DNA from: Fidelibacterota bacterium UBA7301
GTDB lineage: Bacteria; Fidelibacterota; Marinisomatia; Marinisomatales; TCS55
Length of the DNA: 64,000 bases
Reading direction: 5' to 3'
Assembly: GCA_002471845.1 (NCBI GenBank)
Contig: DKQT01000014.1
Location: 1 to 64,000, forward strand
Below are positions 1-8,480 of the stretch, in pieces. Numbering within the stretch: position 1 is the stretch's first letter; each line of letters begins with the position of its first letter. The notes beneath the pieces were generated by a model. That model had not been told where the DNA came from. It did no database searches and saw only the letters and a list, made by a program, of their open reading frames with translations. A program made the translations under genes and the position numbers.

Positions 1-303
1 GTGAGTGTGGCCAAAGTTGCTATGGAAGCAATCATTCGGCAAATCGGTTGGGAGTTAGGTCAATTCGGTATAACTGCTAATGCTGTCCAAGCTGGTATTA
101 CCCCTACCCGTGCCTTGACGAAAATTACGGATCGATGGGAAGATTGGGTTGAAGGGACTAAAAAGCGCAATCCTTTGAGACGAACAACAACACCGGAGGA
201 CGTAGCAGGGACTATATCAATGCTGTTAAAACCGGAAGCAGACTTTATTAACTGCTCCATTATTTATTGCGATGGGGGCGAACACCGCTCAGGATCGTTT
301 TAG
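1..303 (+). CDS. SDR-family oxidoreductase, C-terminal part
   Basis: Only the last 100 codons are in the window; the gene starts before base 1. The opening SVAKVAMEA is the helix that carries the lysine of the SDR YxxxK catalytic pair, so the catalytic Tyr lies just outside. The segment GITANAVQAG followed by TPTRAL matches the SDR strand and substrate loop (usually vNaVxpGxxxT), and the final IIYCDGGEH is the typical SDR end. The pattern resembles enoyl-ACP reductase-like SDRs (FabI/FabL), but substrate cannot be set from this fragment. The first in-frame GTG at base 1 is probably an internal Val rather than the start. It converges on the next gene. Confidence 0.75.
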   Translation: MSVAKVAMEAIIRQIGWELGQFGITANAVQAGITPTRALTKITDRWEDWVEGTKKRNPLRRTTTPEDVAGTISMLLKPEADFINCSIIYCDGGEHRSGSF

Positions 304-324
304 GTTTTGTGATTTAAATGGATT

Positions 325-350
325 GCAACGATGAGTTAACGAATCGTTGC
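325..350. terminator. Hairpin between convergent genes
   Basis: A perfect 8-bp stem (GCAACGAT/ATCGTTGC) with a 10-nt loop that itself contains GTTAAC. It lies between the convergent ends of the SDR gene and the TPR lipoprotein gene. There is no U-tract on either side, so it may be a 3'-end stabilising hairpin rather than an intrinsic terminator. Confidence 0.4.
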
Positions 351-361
351 GAAGAAATGCG

Positions 362-736
362 TCAGAAGCCGGATTCTTCGAGTTCTGCTCTTTGTTTTAT
401 CAGGGTAACCAACTCATAGTGTTCTTTGGTCGGCTGCATTTCAAAGCAGGTTTCCGCTTCTTTTAGCGCATAGTCCCACCACCCCTTTTTAGTATACATT
501 AATGATAGATTGTAATGTGCTCTGCTGAGCGCCTGAAAATCTTCTCTTTTCAGTTCTTTGTGGGAATCAGGATAAAGACGTGTTACTTCCCGAAATTCTA
601 AGATCGCCTCTTCCACCAATCCTTTTTGTGCATACCATTTACCCAGTTTTAAATGTCGTTGGGGGTCATCTTTACACCCACTTAAAATAAACGCAAGAGA
701 AAGAATTAGGACTGTTTTGTTAAGACTAAACTTCAT
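362..736 (-). CDS. Small TPR-like lipoprotein
   Basis: A 124-residue protein with a hydrophobic signal and a lipobox ending at Cys21 (LSGC), so it is probably a lipoprotein. The mature part has helical repeats of TPR type: one around residues 26-55 (LKLGKWYAQKGLVEEAILEF) and one around 70-98 (ALSRAHYNLSLMYTKKGWWDYALKEA). TPR units usually mediate protein contacts; no catalytic motif is seen. It is the last gene of a leftward group after two transporter genes, with 66 bases between, and nothing in the context fixes its partner. Confidence 0.75.
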   Translation of the reverse strand: MKFSLNKTVLILSLAFILSGCKDDPQRHLKLGKWYAQKGLVEEAILEFREVTRLYPDSHKELKREDFQALSRAHYNLSLMYTKKGWWDYALKEAETCFEMQPTKEHYELVTLIKQRAELEESGF

Positions 737-802
737 TTTATAATAACAAAATTGCGGTGTGCATCCTCAGAAATCCAAGGAAAACATTTAGAGATTTGCA
801 AA

Positions 803-2050
803 TCAAGTTGATGCATGGTGAGGATCCCGAACCAAAAATATAACAATTAACAAACCAACCAGCATAAAAGCGCCCAAAATTCGAAATAGAAAATCCAAAC
901 CGGCCGTTTCACTTAAGAATCCACCGGCGGTGATCGCAATCAAAACAAAGGGGCTTAAAATGGTATCGATGAGGGCCATGATCATTTTATTGTCACCTTT
1001 TTCACCAGCGAAATCAAAAACCAGTGACAAACCAGCGGGCATAAAAGCACCCTGCGCTGTTCCTAGGAAGAAAAATATACCATAAACCCAAACCATGGAC
1101 TGGGCCATTAGGGCAGTACCCATAGCCAATACATGGCAAGCAAAACAAAAGGTCATTGCTGCCTTGTGGCCGATTCTATCCCCGATTTGTCCCGCGAGTA
1201 AACTGCCAAACCCAAAAGCAGCCAATCGTGCCGCAGTAAGAAGCCCTGCATCACTTACATCAAAATGAAATATATCCCTTGAATAAACGGCATAAAGACT
1301 GATGGCAGGGAACTGTGCGGTTAGAAATATGCGACTGTAAATATAACGCCGGAAATTCCGGTTGGTTTTTAGAATCGTTTTTGTTTCCTGGATAAAATCC
1401 CCTTTTGTCCGTTTTCTTTGATTGGTTCCGAGGCTTTTCACTTTGAATCCCAAGAAAGAAGAAATACTAATAATGAGGGCAAAAAATAGAATAAGAAAAC
1501 CCCAACCAAAACTGGCCGGGAAAGGAATCGAACTCCCCAACAGTTTTTTTACCACTATTCCACCAATAAATCCGCCCATACTGTTGCCGATGAATGAAAT
1601 TCCTAAGAATTTCCCGCGATTATTCCGTTTTGTTACGTGCCTTAAAAAATTAGACCATATGGGAATAACGAACCCAATACCCAATGCATAAAAAATGAAA
1701 CAGATATAATAAAATATCCAAGCGTGCGGCCCTGTGGGCGCAAAAAAAGCGAAGACAAATCCAGACAGGAAAATAGGGGGCAAAATGGTTAAATGCACTT
1801 TGATTGTGGCCGCTTTTACATTTTGCGTATTGCGGGCCATTATGGCGGAGATCAACTGGGGTGCGGCGATAAGAATGGAAAACATTCCGGCAATGGATCC
1901 GGCAACACTTATAGGGGCGCCCAAAAGGGTTAGGAACAAAGGTAGGATTGTAGATAGGTCATGGAAAGCAACACCAAACCCGAAGAAAAATTCGTGGATA
2001 ATGTTGAAAGTTAAATTATGGCGGTGGTCACTGAGACTGAGTCCGGCCAC
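803..2050 (-). CDS. MFS transporter
   Basis: A 415-residue, strongly hydrophobic protein with about 12 predicted membrane helices, the usual size for the major facilitator superfamily. The loop LLAGQIGDRIGHKAAMTF (about residues 280-297) is the G-x-x-x-D-R-x-G-x-x motif A of MFS, here at the start of the second half. Substrate is unknown. The start overlaps the end of the upstream DMT transporter gene by 23 bases, suggesting joint transcription and translational coupling of two unrelated exporters or importers. Confidence 0.85.
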   Translation of the reverse strand: MAGLSLSDHRHNLTFNIIHEFFFGFGVAFHDLSTILPLFLTLLGAPISVAGSIAGMFSILIAAPQLISAIMARNTQNVKAATIKVHLTILPPIFLSGFVFAFFAPTGPHAWIFYYICFIFYALGIGFVIPIWSNFLRHVTKRNNRGKFLGISFIGNSMGGFIGGIVVKKLLGSSIPFPASFGWGFLILFFALIISISSFLGFKVKSLGTNQRKRTKGDFIQETKTILKTNRNFRRYIYSRIFLTAQFPAISLYAVYSRDIFHFDVSDAGLLTAARLAAFGFGSLLAGQIGDRIGHKAAMTFCFACHVLAMGTALMAQSMVWVYGIFFFLGTAQGAFMPAGLSLVFDFAGEKGDNKMIMALIDTILSPFVLIAITAGGFLSETAGLDFLFRILGAFMLVGLLIVIFLVRDPHHAST

Positions 2051-2939
2051 GGCTGTCTTCCCGGGTGAGGAAAATAATTGATCCTAAAAGTAAGGTGGCT
2101 CCAAACCATTGGGCAACCGACATTATATTTCCGCTGATGAACCAGTCTAGAGCAACGGCAGATAAAGGCCAGAATAATTCATAGAGGGTCACATGGGAAG
2201 CTGGTAAATGGTTGAGTCCATAGTAGTAGATAAACAGGGCCAGCGAACCAGTGCTGACAACAATAAGTACGATATATCCCCAATGGGATATAGTCATTTC
2301 TCCTATAGATTCATATTGACCGGTGGAAACAAGTACAGATAAAGTTATCGCTCCTGTAATAGTTAATCTCAGGGATGTGACTGTTTTAAATGACAACCGC
2401 TTTAGCGCATATTTCCCTAATACCGTTGAACTTCCCCAACTGAAAGCAGCTAGCAAAGCTAAAAGAGCAGAAATGACGGTTTTATCGTCCCAGTCATTCA
2501 TAGAACTGGTGCCAAAAGTTACAAGATATCCCCCGGCGATTGCAGTGGTAGCCAAAATCAAAAACTTTGATGTAATCTTTTCTTTCAGGACCACTGCCGC
2601 TAAAGCAATGGCAAACACAGGTTGAAATTTTTGCAGGAGGACTACCACCGAAAGATCAATATAATTCACATAACTGAGTGCTTTGGTGTAGAAAAACGTA
2701 CCCAGTATGCCGCCGCAAACGCTGATCCACAAAACAGAAATCCAACCTCGTTGGTTCAAGGCAGATATCTCCTGCCAACCTTTAATCAAAAAAGGCATAA
2801 GCAGGATTGCACCAATCACATGCTCTAATGAAACGATTAGAAATGAAGGCAGTGCAAATAGGTTTTGTCTGAGAAACCCGTCAAAACTCCAAAGGATGGC
2901 GGCCAAAATGACAGCAAGGGCCGGAAAGTATTTTTTCAT
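2028..2939 (-). CDS. EamA/DMT-family transporter
   Basis: A 303-residue protein with about ten hydrophobic helices and two copies of the EamA fold. The first half contains the LAAILWSFDGFLRQ helix and the second half the AFSWGSSTVLGKYAL helix, the paired positions typical of drug/metabolite transporters (YdcZ/RhaT-like superfamily). Each half ends with the family-like segment before a helix (VVLKEKIT in the first). Substrate is not evident; amino acids, nucleotides or other metabolites are all known for the family. It is followed with a 23-base overlap by the MFS gene. Confidence 0.85.
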   Translation of the reverse strand: MKKYFPALAVILAAILWSFDGFLRQNLFALPSFLIVSLEHVIGAILLMPFLIKGWQEISALNQRGWISVLWISVCGGILGTFFYTKALSYVNYIDLSVVVLLQKFQPVFAIALAAVVLKEKITSKFLILATTAIAGGYLVTFGTSSMNDWDDKTVISALLALLAAFSWGSSTVLGKYALKRLSFKTVTSLRLTITGAITLSVLVSTGQYESIGEMTISHWGYIVLIVVSTGSLALFIYYYGLNHLPASHVTLYELFWPLSAVALDWFISGNIMSVAQWFGATLLLGSIIFLTREDSRGRTQSQ

Positions 2940-2998
2940 CCGGCGAAATTACACTAAAGATGTTGGCTGGTGAAAACCGTTAAATTGGTTATTAAGTG

Positions 2999-3030
2999 CG
3001 TCAAGCATCCCTCGTGGGGGATGCTTGACG
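2999..3030. other. Perfect 13-bp hairpin
   Basis: CGTCAAGCATCCC pairs exactly with GGGATGCTTGACG around a 6-nt loop (TCGTGG). It lies in the 188-base gap between the serpin gene end and the DMT transporter start, both read leftward. There is no run of T on either side, so it is not a classical terminator. It may protect the serpin mRNA end, act in the transporter leader, or be a dispersed repeat. The rest of the 2940-3127 gap shows no gene. Confidence 0.55.
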
Positions 3031-3127
3031 ATCACATTATGAATGAATGGAATGAACTGATTCGCCCCACTATTTTTTAGAAATGATTCGCGATGCTCAT
3101 CATTTCATTCCTTGGTTCAGTCAAAAA

Positions 3128-4339
3128 CTACTTAACTAATTTTAGTATTTTCCCCAGGAAAAAAATAGTACCGGAATGGTTTTCGCGAATGGCAAAAATA
3201 AAGGGTCGGTCAATGACAATACTGGGCGGCATTGAGGTTTCACTTATACCTACACTGGTAATGGCGGCCGCTTCTGTTCCCTCTTCATCCACTTTAATAT
3301 AAGTTTTATGCTTCACTTCGCTGATGTAAAGATTAACAGAGCCGCCAATAGGCATGATGCGGGAAAAATCGGCCCTCCATTCATCGAAGGCAATCTCCAT
3401 CCCAAGATCGGATAAAATTTCATTCAGCTTTTTTTCATATTCTAACTCGAAACGAGGCATGGTCAGATCGAAACTGGTAGGAGCCAGTTGTACAATCCAT
3501 TCGGATATTTTTTGGGAAGACAGTCCAGCCATAAATTTATCAATATCTCCATGAGGTAAGAAAATGGTCATTGTAAATAAGGAATCACCATAGGGCAAAT
3601 CTATAATTGTAGTTTCACTATTCCTGAGTAGCGGAACCGACAAGTCTCGGGTCATCATGGGGAGGGTGGATTCAGAGCCGTCGCCATTATAAAAAGTGCC
3701 GTCCCTGGTGTTTTTTGGGTCAAACGGGTAGCGCCAGTCACCCTTGAAATAAATGGCATTAATTAGGTACATGACCATTCCGGTGGGAATTTCTTCAATG
3801 ATCTTTTTGATCAATTTATTGGTATTATCACTGACCCATTCATTGATCCTATCCACTGCCTTGGGATCACTAAAATTAAGGTCTGCCACCTCTGCGTTAA
3901 AATAAATCTGATTGGTTTTAATATATTTCTCATAGACAGGGAGACCTTCTTTATACCAAATAGAATTAGCAATTTTGAATGCTACTTTTGGATCCAGATC
4001 AATCAGTAAATTTATAAGACTTTGGTAGGATTCATTAATCTCTGTTTCGGAAAGCCCCGCCAATTCTAGGGTGTTTCTCATGGCTTCGTAAGTGGAATTA
4101 TTAGCGCCGTTCAGTGTCATTCCCAAAGCCATGGAAATGGAGAGGGGCGAGATGAACAGGTTGCTGTCGGGATCGGCTTCACTCAGGGACTTAAAGACGT
4201 TTAAGCCAAAAATATTATCAGAGGAAACGAGTGATTTTTCTGCGGCGGTCAGATTGCGGGGCGGCGGGCGGTTTGCTTCTTTAGGATCGTCACATCCAAC
4301 GAATGCCAAAGTAAAAATGATTACTAAAACTTTAATCAT
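3128..4339 (-). CDS. Serpin family protease inhibitor, lipoprotein
   Basis: A 403-residue serpin. The first 15 residues form a hydrophobic signal before Cys16 (FVGC), so it is probably exported and lipid-anchored. Family segments seen are SPLSISMALGMTLNGA (near residue 63), NAIYFKGDWRYPFD and the C-terminal DRPFIFAIRENHSGTIFFLGKI. The reactive-centre loop begins EEGTEAAAIT, the small-residue hinge of inhibitory serpins, so it should trap proteases by loop insertion. Aligning its SMPP with the SIPP of alpha-1-antitrypsin puts Thr at P1 and Ser at P1'. The target is unknown; an own or foreign periplasmic/surface protease is likely. It stands alone with long flanking gaps. Confidence 0.92.
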   Translation of the reverse strand: MIKVLVIIFTLAFVGCDDPKEANRPPPRNLTAAEKSLVSSDNIFGLNVFKSLSEADPDSNLFISPLSISMALGMTLNGANNSTYEAMRNTLELAGLSETEINESYQSLINLLIDLDPKVAFKIANSIWYKEGLPVYEKYIKTNQIYFNAEVADLNFSDPKAVDRINEWVSDNTNKLIKKIIEEIPTGMVMYLINAIYFKGDWRYPFDPKNTRDGTFYNGDGSESTLPMMTRDLSVPLLRNSETTIIDLPYGDSLFTMTIFLPHGDIDKFMAGLSSQKISEWIVQLAPTSFDLTMPRFELEYEKKLNEILSDLGMEIAFDEWRADFSRIMPIGGSVNLYISEVKHKTYIKVDEEGTEAAAITSVGISETSMPPSIVIDRPFIFAIRENHSGTIFFLGKILKLVK

Positions 4340-4426
4340 ATTTAAAACAATGCGAGCCCTAATTAATGGGTATTGTTATGGTCAATTGATGAGTGAACAA
4401 ATATATTTCATTCAGCATGAGTTTCT

Positions 4427-4524
4427 CTCTCGGCACAATAAGGAAATCAGTATAACCTTCAGATAATAGATTACCGCGGCCACCACCACCACCTGACGAG
4501 CACTTGGCTGTCCTGTGCCGAGAG
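4427..4524. repeat. 98-nt segment bounded by an 11-bp inverted repeat
   Basis: CTCTCGGCACA at 4427-4437 is repeated inverted as TGTGCCGAGAG at 4514-4524. The segment lies in the 321-base gap (4340-4660) upstream of the serpin gene, where I see no convincing gene. It could fold as a small RNA, be a leader element of the serpin mRNA, or be a remnant of a tiny mobile element. No flanking target duplication is obvious. Confidence 0.4.
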
Positions 4525-4625
4525 CAAGACTTCCATTATAAAAAAGGTTAAATTTTTCAAATCGTTTGGTCCATCCCCAGGTGATTGTGTGTCTCATAAT
4601 GGCCCCTTGATACAGAAATTATGCA

Positions 4626-4641
4626 ATATTACATGTAATAT
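4626..4641. promoter_or_regulatory. Perfect 16-bp palindrome, possible operator
   Basis: ATATTACATGTAATAT reads the same on both strands. It lies 20 bases past the end of the truncated CNB gene and about 290 bases upstream of the serpin start. The size and symmetry fit a dimeric repressor site (TetR/MarR-like). No gene starts right beside it, so its target is uncertain. Confidence 0.35.
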
Positions 4642-4660
4642 AATTATGGATTCAAGGAAT

Positions 4661-4927
4661 TTATCGCATGAGCGCCTTAATCATGGCGCTGTATTTAGCC
4701 AGCTGTTCGCTCAATAATTGTACAATAAATGTATGCAGTTCGGCGGCCTTTTCCGGACTCTCCCTGTCGATTGTATTAAAATGGTACTTAGAAAAGAAAT
4801 AGATCAGGCAATTCGTTTCCGTGATAACGGAAACTGATGCTTCTGAACTAAGATAAAGACTGACTTCACCCACAATTGTTCCGGCGATAATATCAGGGAC
4901 CAAGCTGGAAGTGTTCGTGTCAGGCAC
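4661..4927 (-). pseudogene. Truncated cyclic-nucleotide-binding-like domain
   Basis: An 88-residue reading frame that matches only the second half of a cNMP-binding (CAP-ED) domain. AGTIVGEVSLYLSSEASVSV is the phosphate-binding-cassette region (usually GxxxGExxLyxxxxraSV), followed by the final helix with ESPEKAAELHTFIVQLLSEQLA. That tail resembles domains found at the C-terminus of SulP-type permeases. The N-terminal beta-strands are missing and the frame begins only 11 bases after yqgE ends, so this is probably a relic of a larger gene, although translation from its ATG is possible. The usual Arg of the cassette is not seen, so nucleotide binding is doubtful. Confidence 0.55.
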
Positions 4928-4938
4928 TACGATTCCAT

Positions 4939-5496
4939 TTAGGCTTGGCCCCCAAAAGATGAAAAATCTGCAATATCAATCCCGAATGAGCAAATGGCCA
5001 TTTCCCACATTTGATTTTCGGGCATATTAAATATAAAGTCCGGAGATGTTTCCTGAACCAGCCAATCTCCGTTTTCGATCTCACGTTCCAGTTGTCCTCC
5101 TGACCATCCCGAATGACCAAGGATAAGACGGTTTAAATTGGGTCCCTTTTTTTCTGAAATGTCTTCCAGTGTCTTTTTATGACTCGATATAAAAAAATCA
5201 TCGGAGATTTTAATTGAATCTTTAGATTGATATATACCACTGTGGAGGACGATACCCCTTTCCACCATCACCGGGCCCCCAAAATAAATTTGATCCACAG
5301 AATTTAGTATCCCATCCGTATCGTCATAAAAACTATCAAACAATTGTTTCAAGGTCGGGTCCTTGAATGGTTTATTGACGATCAATCCCATAGCTCCGTC
5401 TTTATCATGCTCGCACATGAATATTACAGACCGGTTAAAATAAGGATCCTGCATGTGAGGCATGGAAATGAGGATGTGATTTATAATCGAATTCAT
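4939..5496 (-). CDS. YqgE/AlgH family protein
   Basis: A 185-residue protein of the UPF0301 (YqgE/AlgH) family, at the usual length. Family segments are the N-terminal ILISMPHMQDPYFNRSVIFM, then HDKDGAMGLIVNKP, the YFGGPV motif near residue 71, and LILGHSGWSGGQLEREIENGDWL near residue 123. No enzymatic activity is established for the family; AlgH has been linked to alginate regulation in Pseudomonas. It is transcribed away from uvrA. The truncated CNB frame follows it closely. Confidence 0.9.
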   Translation of the reverse strand: MNSIINHILISMPHMQDPYFNRSVIFMCEHDKDGAMGLIVNKPFKDPTLKQLFDSFYDDTDGILNSVDQIYFGGPVMVERGIVLHSGIYQSKDSIKISDDFFISSHKKTLEDISEKKGPNLNRLILGHSGWSGGQLEREIENGDWLVQETSPDFIFNMPENQMWEMAICSFGIDIADFSSFGGQA

Positions 5497-5564
5497 GTCC
5501 TATGTTATGCAATAGTATGGGTGAATGCCATAAAATTTTATAGAAAAATTCAGTAAATCGTTTT

Positions 5565-5593
5565 TTGAACAGGCCTAAATAAAGTTGTAAATT
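5565..5593 (+). promoter_or_regulatory. Candidate sigma70-like promoter of uvrA
   Basis: TTGAAC and TAAATT are separated by exactly 17 bases, each matching four of six consensus positions. The predicted start would lie about 7 bases downstream, some 37 bases before the uvrA ATG. It sits in the 140-base divergent gap between yqgE and uvrA. Confidence 0.4.
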
Positions 5594-5636
5594 CAAGGCC
5601 GTCCGAAATCCGCGCAAAATCAAACATAAAATATTC

Positions 5637-8480
5637 ATGACAAAACCAGGGAATAAAATAATTATCAAAGGTGCCCGTCAGCATAATTTGAAAAATGTTG
5701 ATGTTGAAATTGGCCGTAACCAATTGGTAGTGATCACCGGGCTGTCAGGCTCGGGGAAATCTTCCCTGGCTTTTGATACACTTTATGCTGAAGGCCAGCG
5801 GCGGTATGTTGAATCACTTTCTTCTTACGCCCGACAGTTCTTGGGACTTATGGAAAAACCGGATATGGATTATATTGAAGGATTATCCCCGGCTATTTCA
5901 ATCGAGCAGAAAGCTGCAGCGAGAAATCCAAGGTCAACAGTGGGAACGGTAACAGAAATTCATGATTACCTTCGTCTTCTTTATGCCCATATTGGGAGAC
6001 CCCATTGCTGGCTATGTGACCGATCAATTCAGCGCCAGACCGTCCAGCAGATTGTGGATACGATTATCAGATTTGGCGAAGGGGCACGAATCTATATTCT
6101 GGCACCGGTAGTCCGCGGGCGGAAAGGTCAACATAAGGGCGTATTCGAAGAAGTGCGGAAAGAAGGCTTCCTGCGGGTCCGTGTGAATGGCGTCATCCAT
6201 ACCATTGATGAAAAGCTGAACCTTGAGAAAAATAAAAAACATTCCATCGAAGTAGTGGTGGACCGCCTTGTTTTAGAAGGTGATTTTAAAGAACGCCTGA
6301 CCGAATCGGTTGAACTGTCATTAAAAATCGGTTCCGGTTTAACTATCGTTCATGAATTGCCCAAGACGGACCACTTATTCAGTGAACATTTTGCCTGCCC
6401 CCATTGTGAAGTTTCTATGGAAGAACTTTCCCCCAGGATGTTTTCCTTCAATTCGCCTTACGGTGCTTGTCCCCATTGTGATGGGCTTGGATCTCATATG
6501 GAAATTGATCCTGAACTAGTGGTTCCTGATAAAACAAAATCTCTCATCCAGGGAGCTGTTGCACCTTTGGGAGAACAGCCCCGGGGCAATTGGTACGGCA
6601 GTATTCTTAAGAGCCTTTCCCGCCACTATAATTTTAATTTTACCACTCCCTGGTACAAACTGGATCGGGGTATCCGGGAGATGTTATTGAGCGGTACCGG
6701 CTCAACAAAATTAAAAATGGAATATTCGTCTGAGCGCTGGAGTGGCACTTACACAGGCGGGTGGGAAGGGACTATCCCCAATTTGATGCGCCGGTACAAG
6801 CAAACCAAGTCTAACCATATCCGCGATTGGATCGAGCAGTTTATGAGTATGCGCCCTTGTCCAGAATGTAACGGTTCCCGCCTAAAGGAAGAATCGCGGG
6901 CCGTAACCATCGGCAAGGTCAGTTTGGGAGAATTGTCCTCTTATTCCATCAAAAATACGAAGGAATTTTTTAAGTCCCTCAAATTAGGAAAAACTGATGC
7001 CACCATTGCCCATCAGATTTTAAAAGAAGTCCAGGAGCGCTTGAGCTTCTTGATTGATGTAGGACTAGATTATTTGACACTTGACCGTTCAGCAGCTACC
7101 CTTTCCGGCGGTGAAGCACAGCGGATTAGGCTGGCCACCCAAATAGGCAGCCAATTGGTGGGTGTTCTATATATTTTGGATGAACCTTCAATCGGGCTCC
7201 ACCCACGGGATAATGGACGTCTTTTGAATTCCCTTAAGAAACTAAGAGATTTGGGGAATTCAATCATCGTTGTAGAACACGATAAAGAAACAATGGAATC
7301 GGCGGATCAACTTATTGACCTTGGCCCCGGTGCCGGTGAGCATGGCGGTGAAGTTGTTTTTTCCGGCGCGCCAAAGAAAATATTAACAGCGAAAAAATCT
7401 ATTACCGGCCAATACCTATCAGGGAAAAAAGCAATTCCCATACCATCTAATCGCCGGAACGGAAATGGAAAAATCCTTACCTTGAAGGGGGCCAAGGGAA
7501 ATAATTTAAAGCAGATTGAAGTATCATTCCCTCTGGGAAAAATGATAGTGGTAACAGGTGTGAGCGGGTCCGGGAAAAGTACTCTTCTAAATGAAACTAT
7601 TTTCCCAATTTTGTCCAAAGAATTAAATGGCGCACGGGCTTACCCCTTGCCTCACGAATCTGTGAAAGGATTGGAATATCTGGATAAGGTAATTGAAATT
7701 GATCAGAAGCCCATCGGCCGAACACCCCGATCTAATCCAGCCACATATACAGGTGTATTCACTTTTATTCGGGATTTATTTGCCCAGCTTCCAGAGTCCA
7801 AGATTAGAGGTTATAAACCGGGACGTTTCTCTTTTAATGTAAGGGGCGGCCGCTGTGAATCCTGTGAAGGTGACGGTATTATTAAAATTGAAATGAACTT
7901 TCTTCCCGATGTTTATGTCACTTGCGAAGTTTGTAAGGGAGCCCGTTATAATCGTGAAACACTGGAAATAAAATACAAAGGCAAAAACGTTGCAGACGTG
8001 TTGTGCATGTCTGTAGAAGAAGCAACAGACTTCTTTAAAAACATTCCACAAGTAATGAAAAAACTTGTTACCCTGAATGATGTGGGGCTGGGGTATATCC
8101 GCTTGGGACAGCAGGCGACTACATTGTCAGGCGGGGAAGCACAGCGCATTAAATTGGCCACAGAATTATCGCGAGCCTCCAGGGATAAAACATTTTATAT
8201 CCTTGATGAACCCACCACGGGCCTGCATTTTGAGGATGTGAATTTATTGTTGGCTGTCCTGCAAAGATTGGTTGATCGCGGCAATACAGTCGTGGTTATT
8301 GAACATAATTTGGATGTAATTAAAAGTGCCGACTGGATTGTGGACTTAGGTCCCGAAGGCGGCGAAGAGGGAGGCCAGCTCATATTCTCCGGCACGCCGG
8401 AAGAATTGTCCTTGCATGAAAGTTCTTATACAGGATCATTTTTGAAAACCACATTGAATGGAAAATTGAATAAAGCATGA
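5637..8480 (+). CDS. uvrA: Excinuclease ABC subunit A
   Basis: A full-length (947 residues) UvrA, the damage-sensing ATPase of nucleotide excision repair. It has two ABC modules: Walker A GLSGSGKSS at residues 35-43 and GVSGSGKST near 641, each with an LSGGEAQRI signature and an ILDEP Walker B. The inserted zinc module has paired CPHC motifs near 260-285, and the C-terminal zinc finger is CESCEGDG...CEVC near 740-770. The early segment SSYARQFLGLMEKPD is the conserved UvrB/DNA-contact region. The start ATG has no clear Shine-Dalgarno. The stop overlaps the next gene by four bases (ATGA), so repair and downstream genes are probably one transcript. Confidence 0.98.
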   Translation: MTKPGNKIIIKGARQHNLKNVDVEIGRNQLVVITGLSGSGKSSLAFDTLYAEGQRRYVESLSSYARQFLGLMEKPDMDYIEGLSPAISIEQKAAARNPRSTVGTVTEIHDYLRLLYAHIGRPHCWLCDRSIQRQTVQQIVDTIIRFGEGARIYILAPVVRGRKGQHKGVFEEVRKEGFLRVRVNGVIHTIDEKLNLEKNKKHSIEVVVDRLVLEGDFKERLTESVELSLKIGSGLTIVHELPKTDHLFSEHFACPHCEVSMEELSPRMFSFNSPYGACPHCDGLGSHMEIDPELVVPDKTKSLIQGAVAPLGEQPRGNWYGSILKSLSRHYNFNFTTPWYKLDRGIREMLLSGTGSTKLKMEYSSERWSGTYTGGWEGTIPNLMRRYKQTKSNHIRDWIEQFMSMRPCPECNGSRLKEESRAVTIGKVSLGELSSYSIKNTKEFFKSLKLGKTDATIAHQILKEVQERLSFLIDVGLDYLTLDRSAATLSGGEAQRIRLATQIGSQLVGVLYILDEPSIGLHPRDNGRLLNSLKKLRDLGNSIIVVEHDKETMESADQLIDLGPGAGEHGGEVVFSGAPKKILTAKKSITGQYLSGKKAIPIPSNRRNGNGKILTLKGAKGNNLKQIEVSFPLGKMIVVTGVSGSGKSTLLNETIFPILSKELNGARAYPLPHESVKGLEYLDKVIEIDQKPIGRTPRSNPATYTGVFTFIRDLFAQLPESKIRGYKPGRFSFNVRGGRCESCEGDGIIKIEMNFLPDVYVTCEVCKGARYNRETLEIKYKGKNVADVLCMSVEEATDFFKNIPQVMKKLVTLNDVGLGYIRLGQQATTLSGGEAQRIKLATELSRASRDKTFYILDEPTTGLHFEDVNLLLAVLQRLVDRGNTVVVIEHNLDVIKSADWIVDLGPEGGEEGGQLIFSGTPEELSLHESSYTGSFLKTTLNGKLNKA

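Noticed and set aside
4475..4500. GCCGCGGTAAT (minus strand) resembling the universal 16S rRNA 515 region
   Set aside because: Only 11 bases match and the surrounding bases do not continue any rRNA sequence, so it is a chance match.
4412..4597. A 61-codon leftward open frame between the serpin and CNB-relic genes
   Set aside because: No recognisable domain, low-complexity run of Val/Ala from a GTG repeat, no ribosome site, and it overlaps the inverted-repeat segment. Treated as non-coding.
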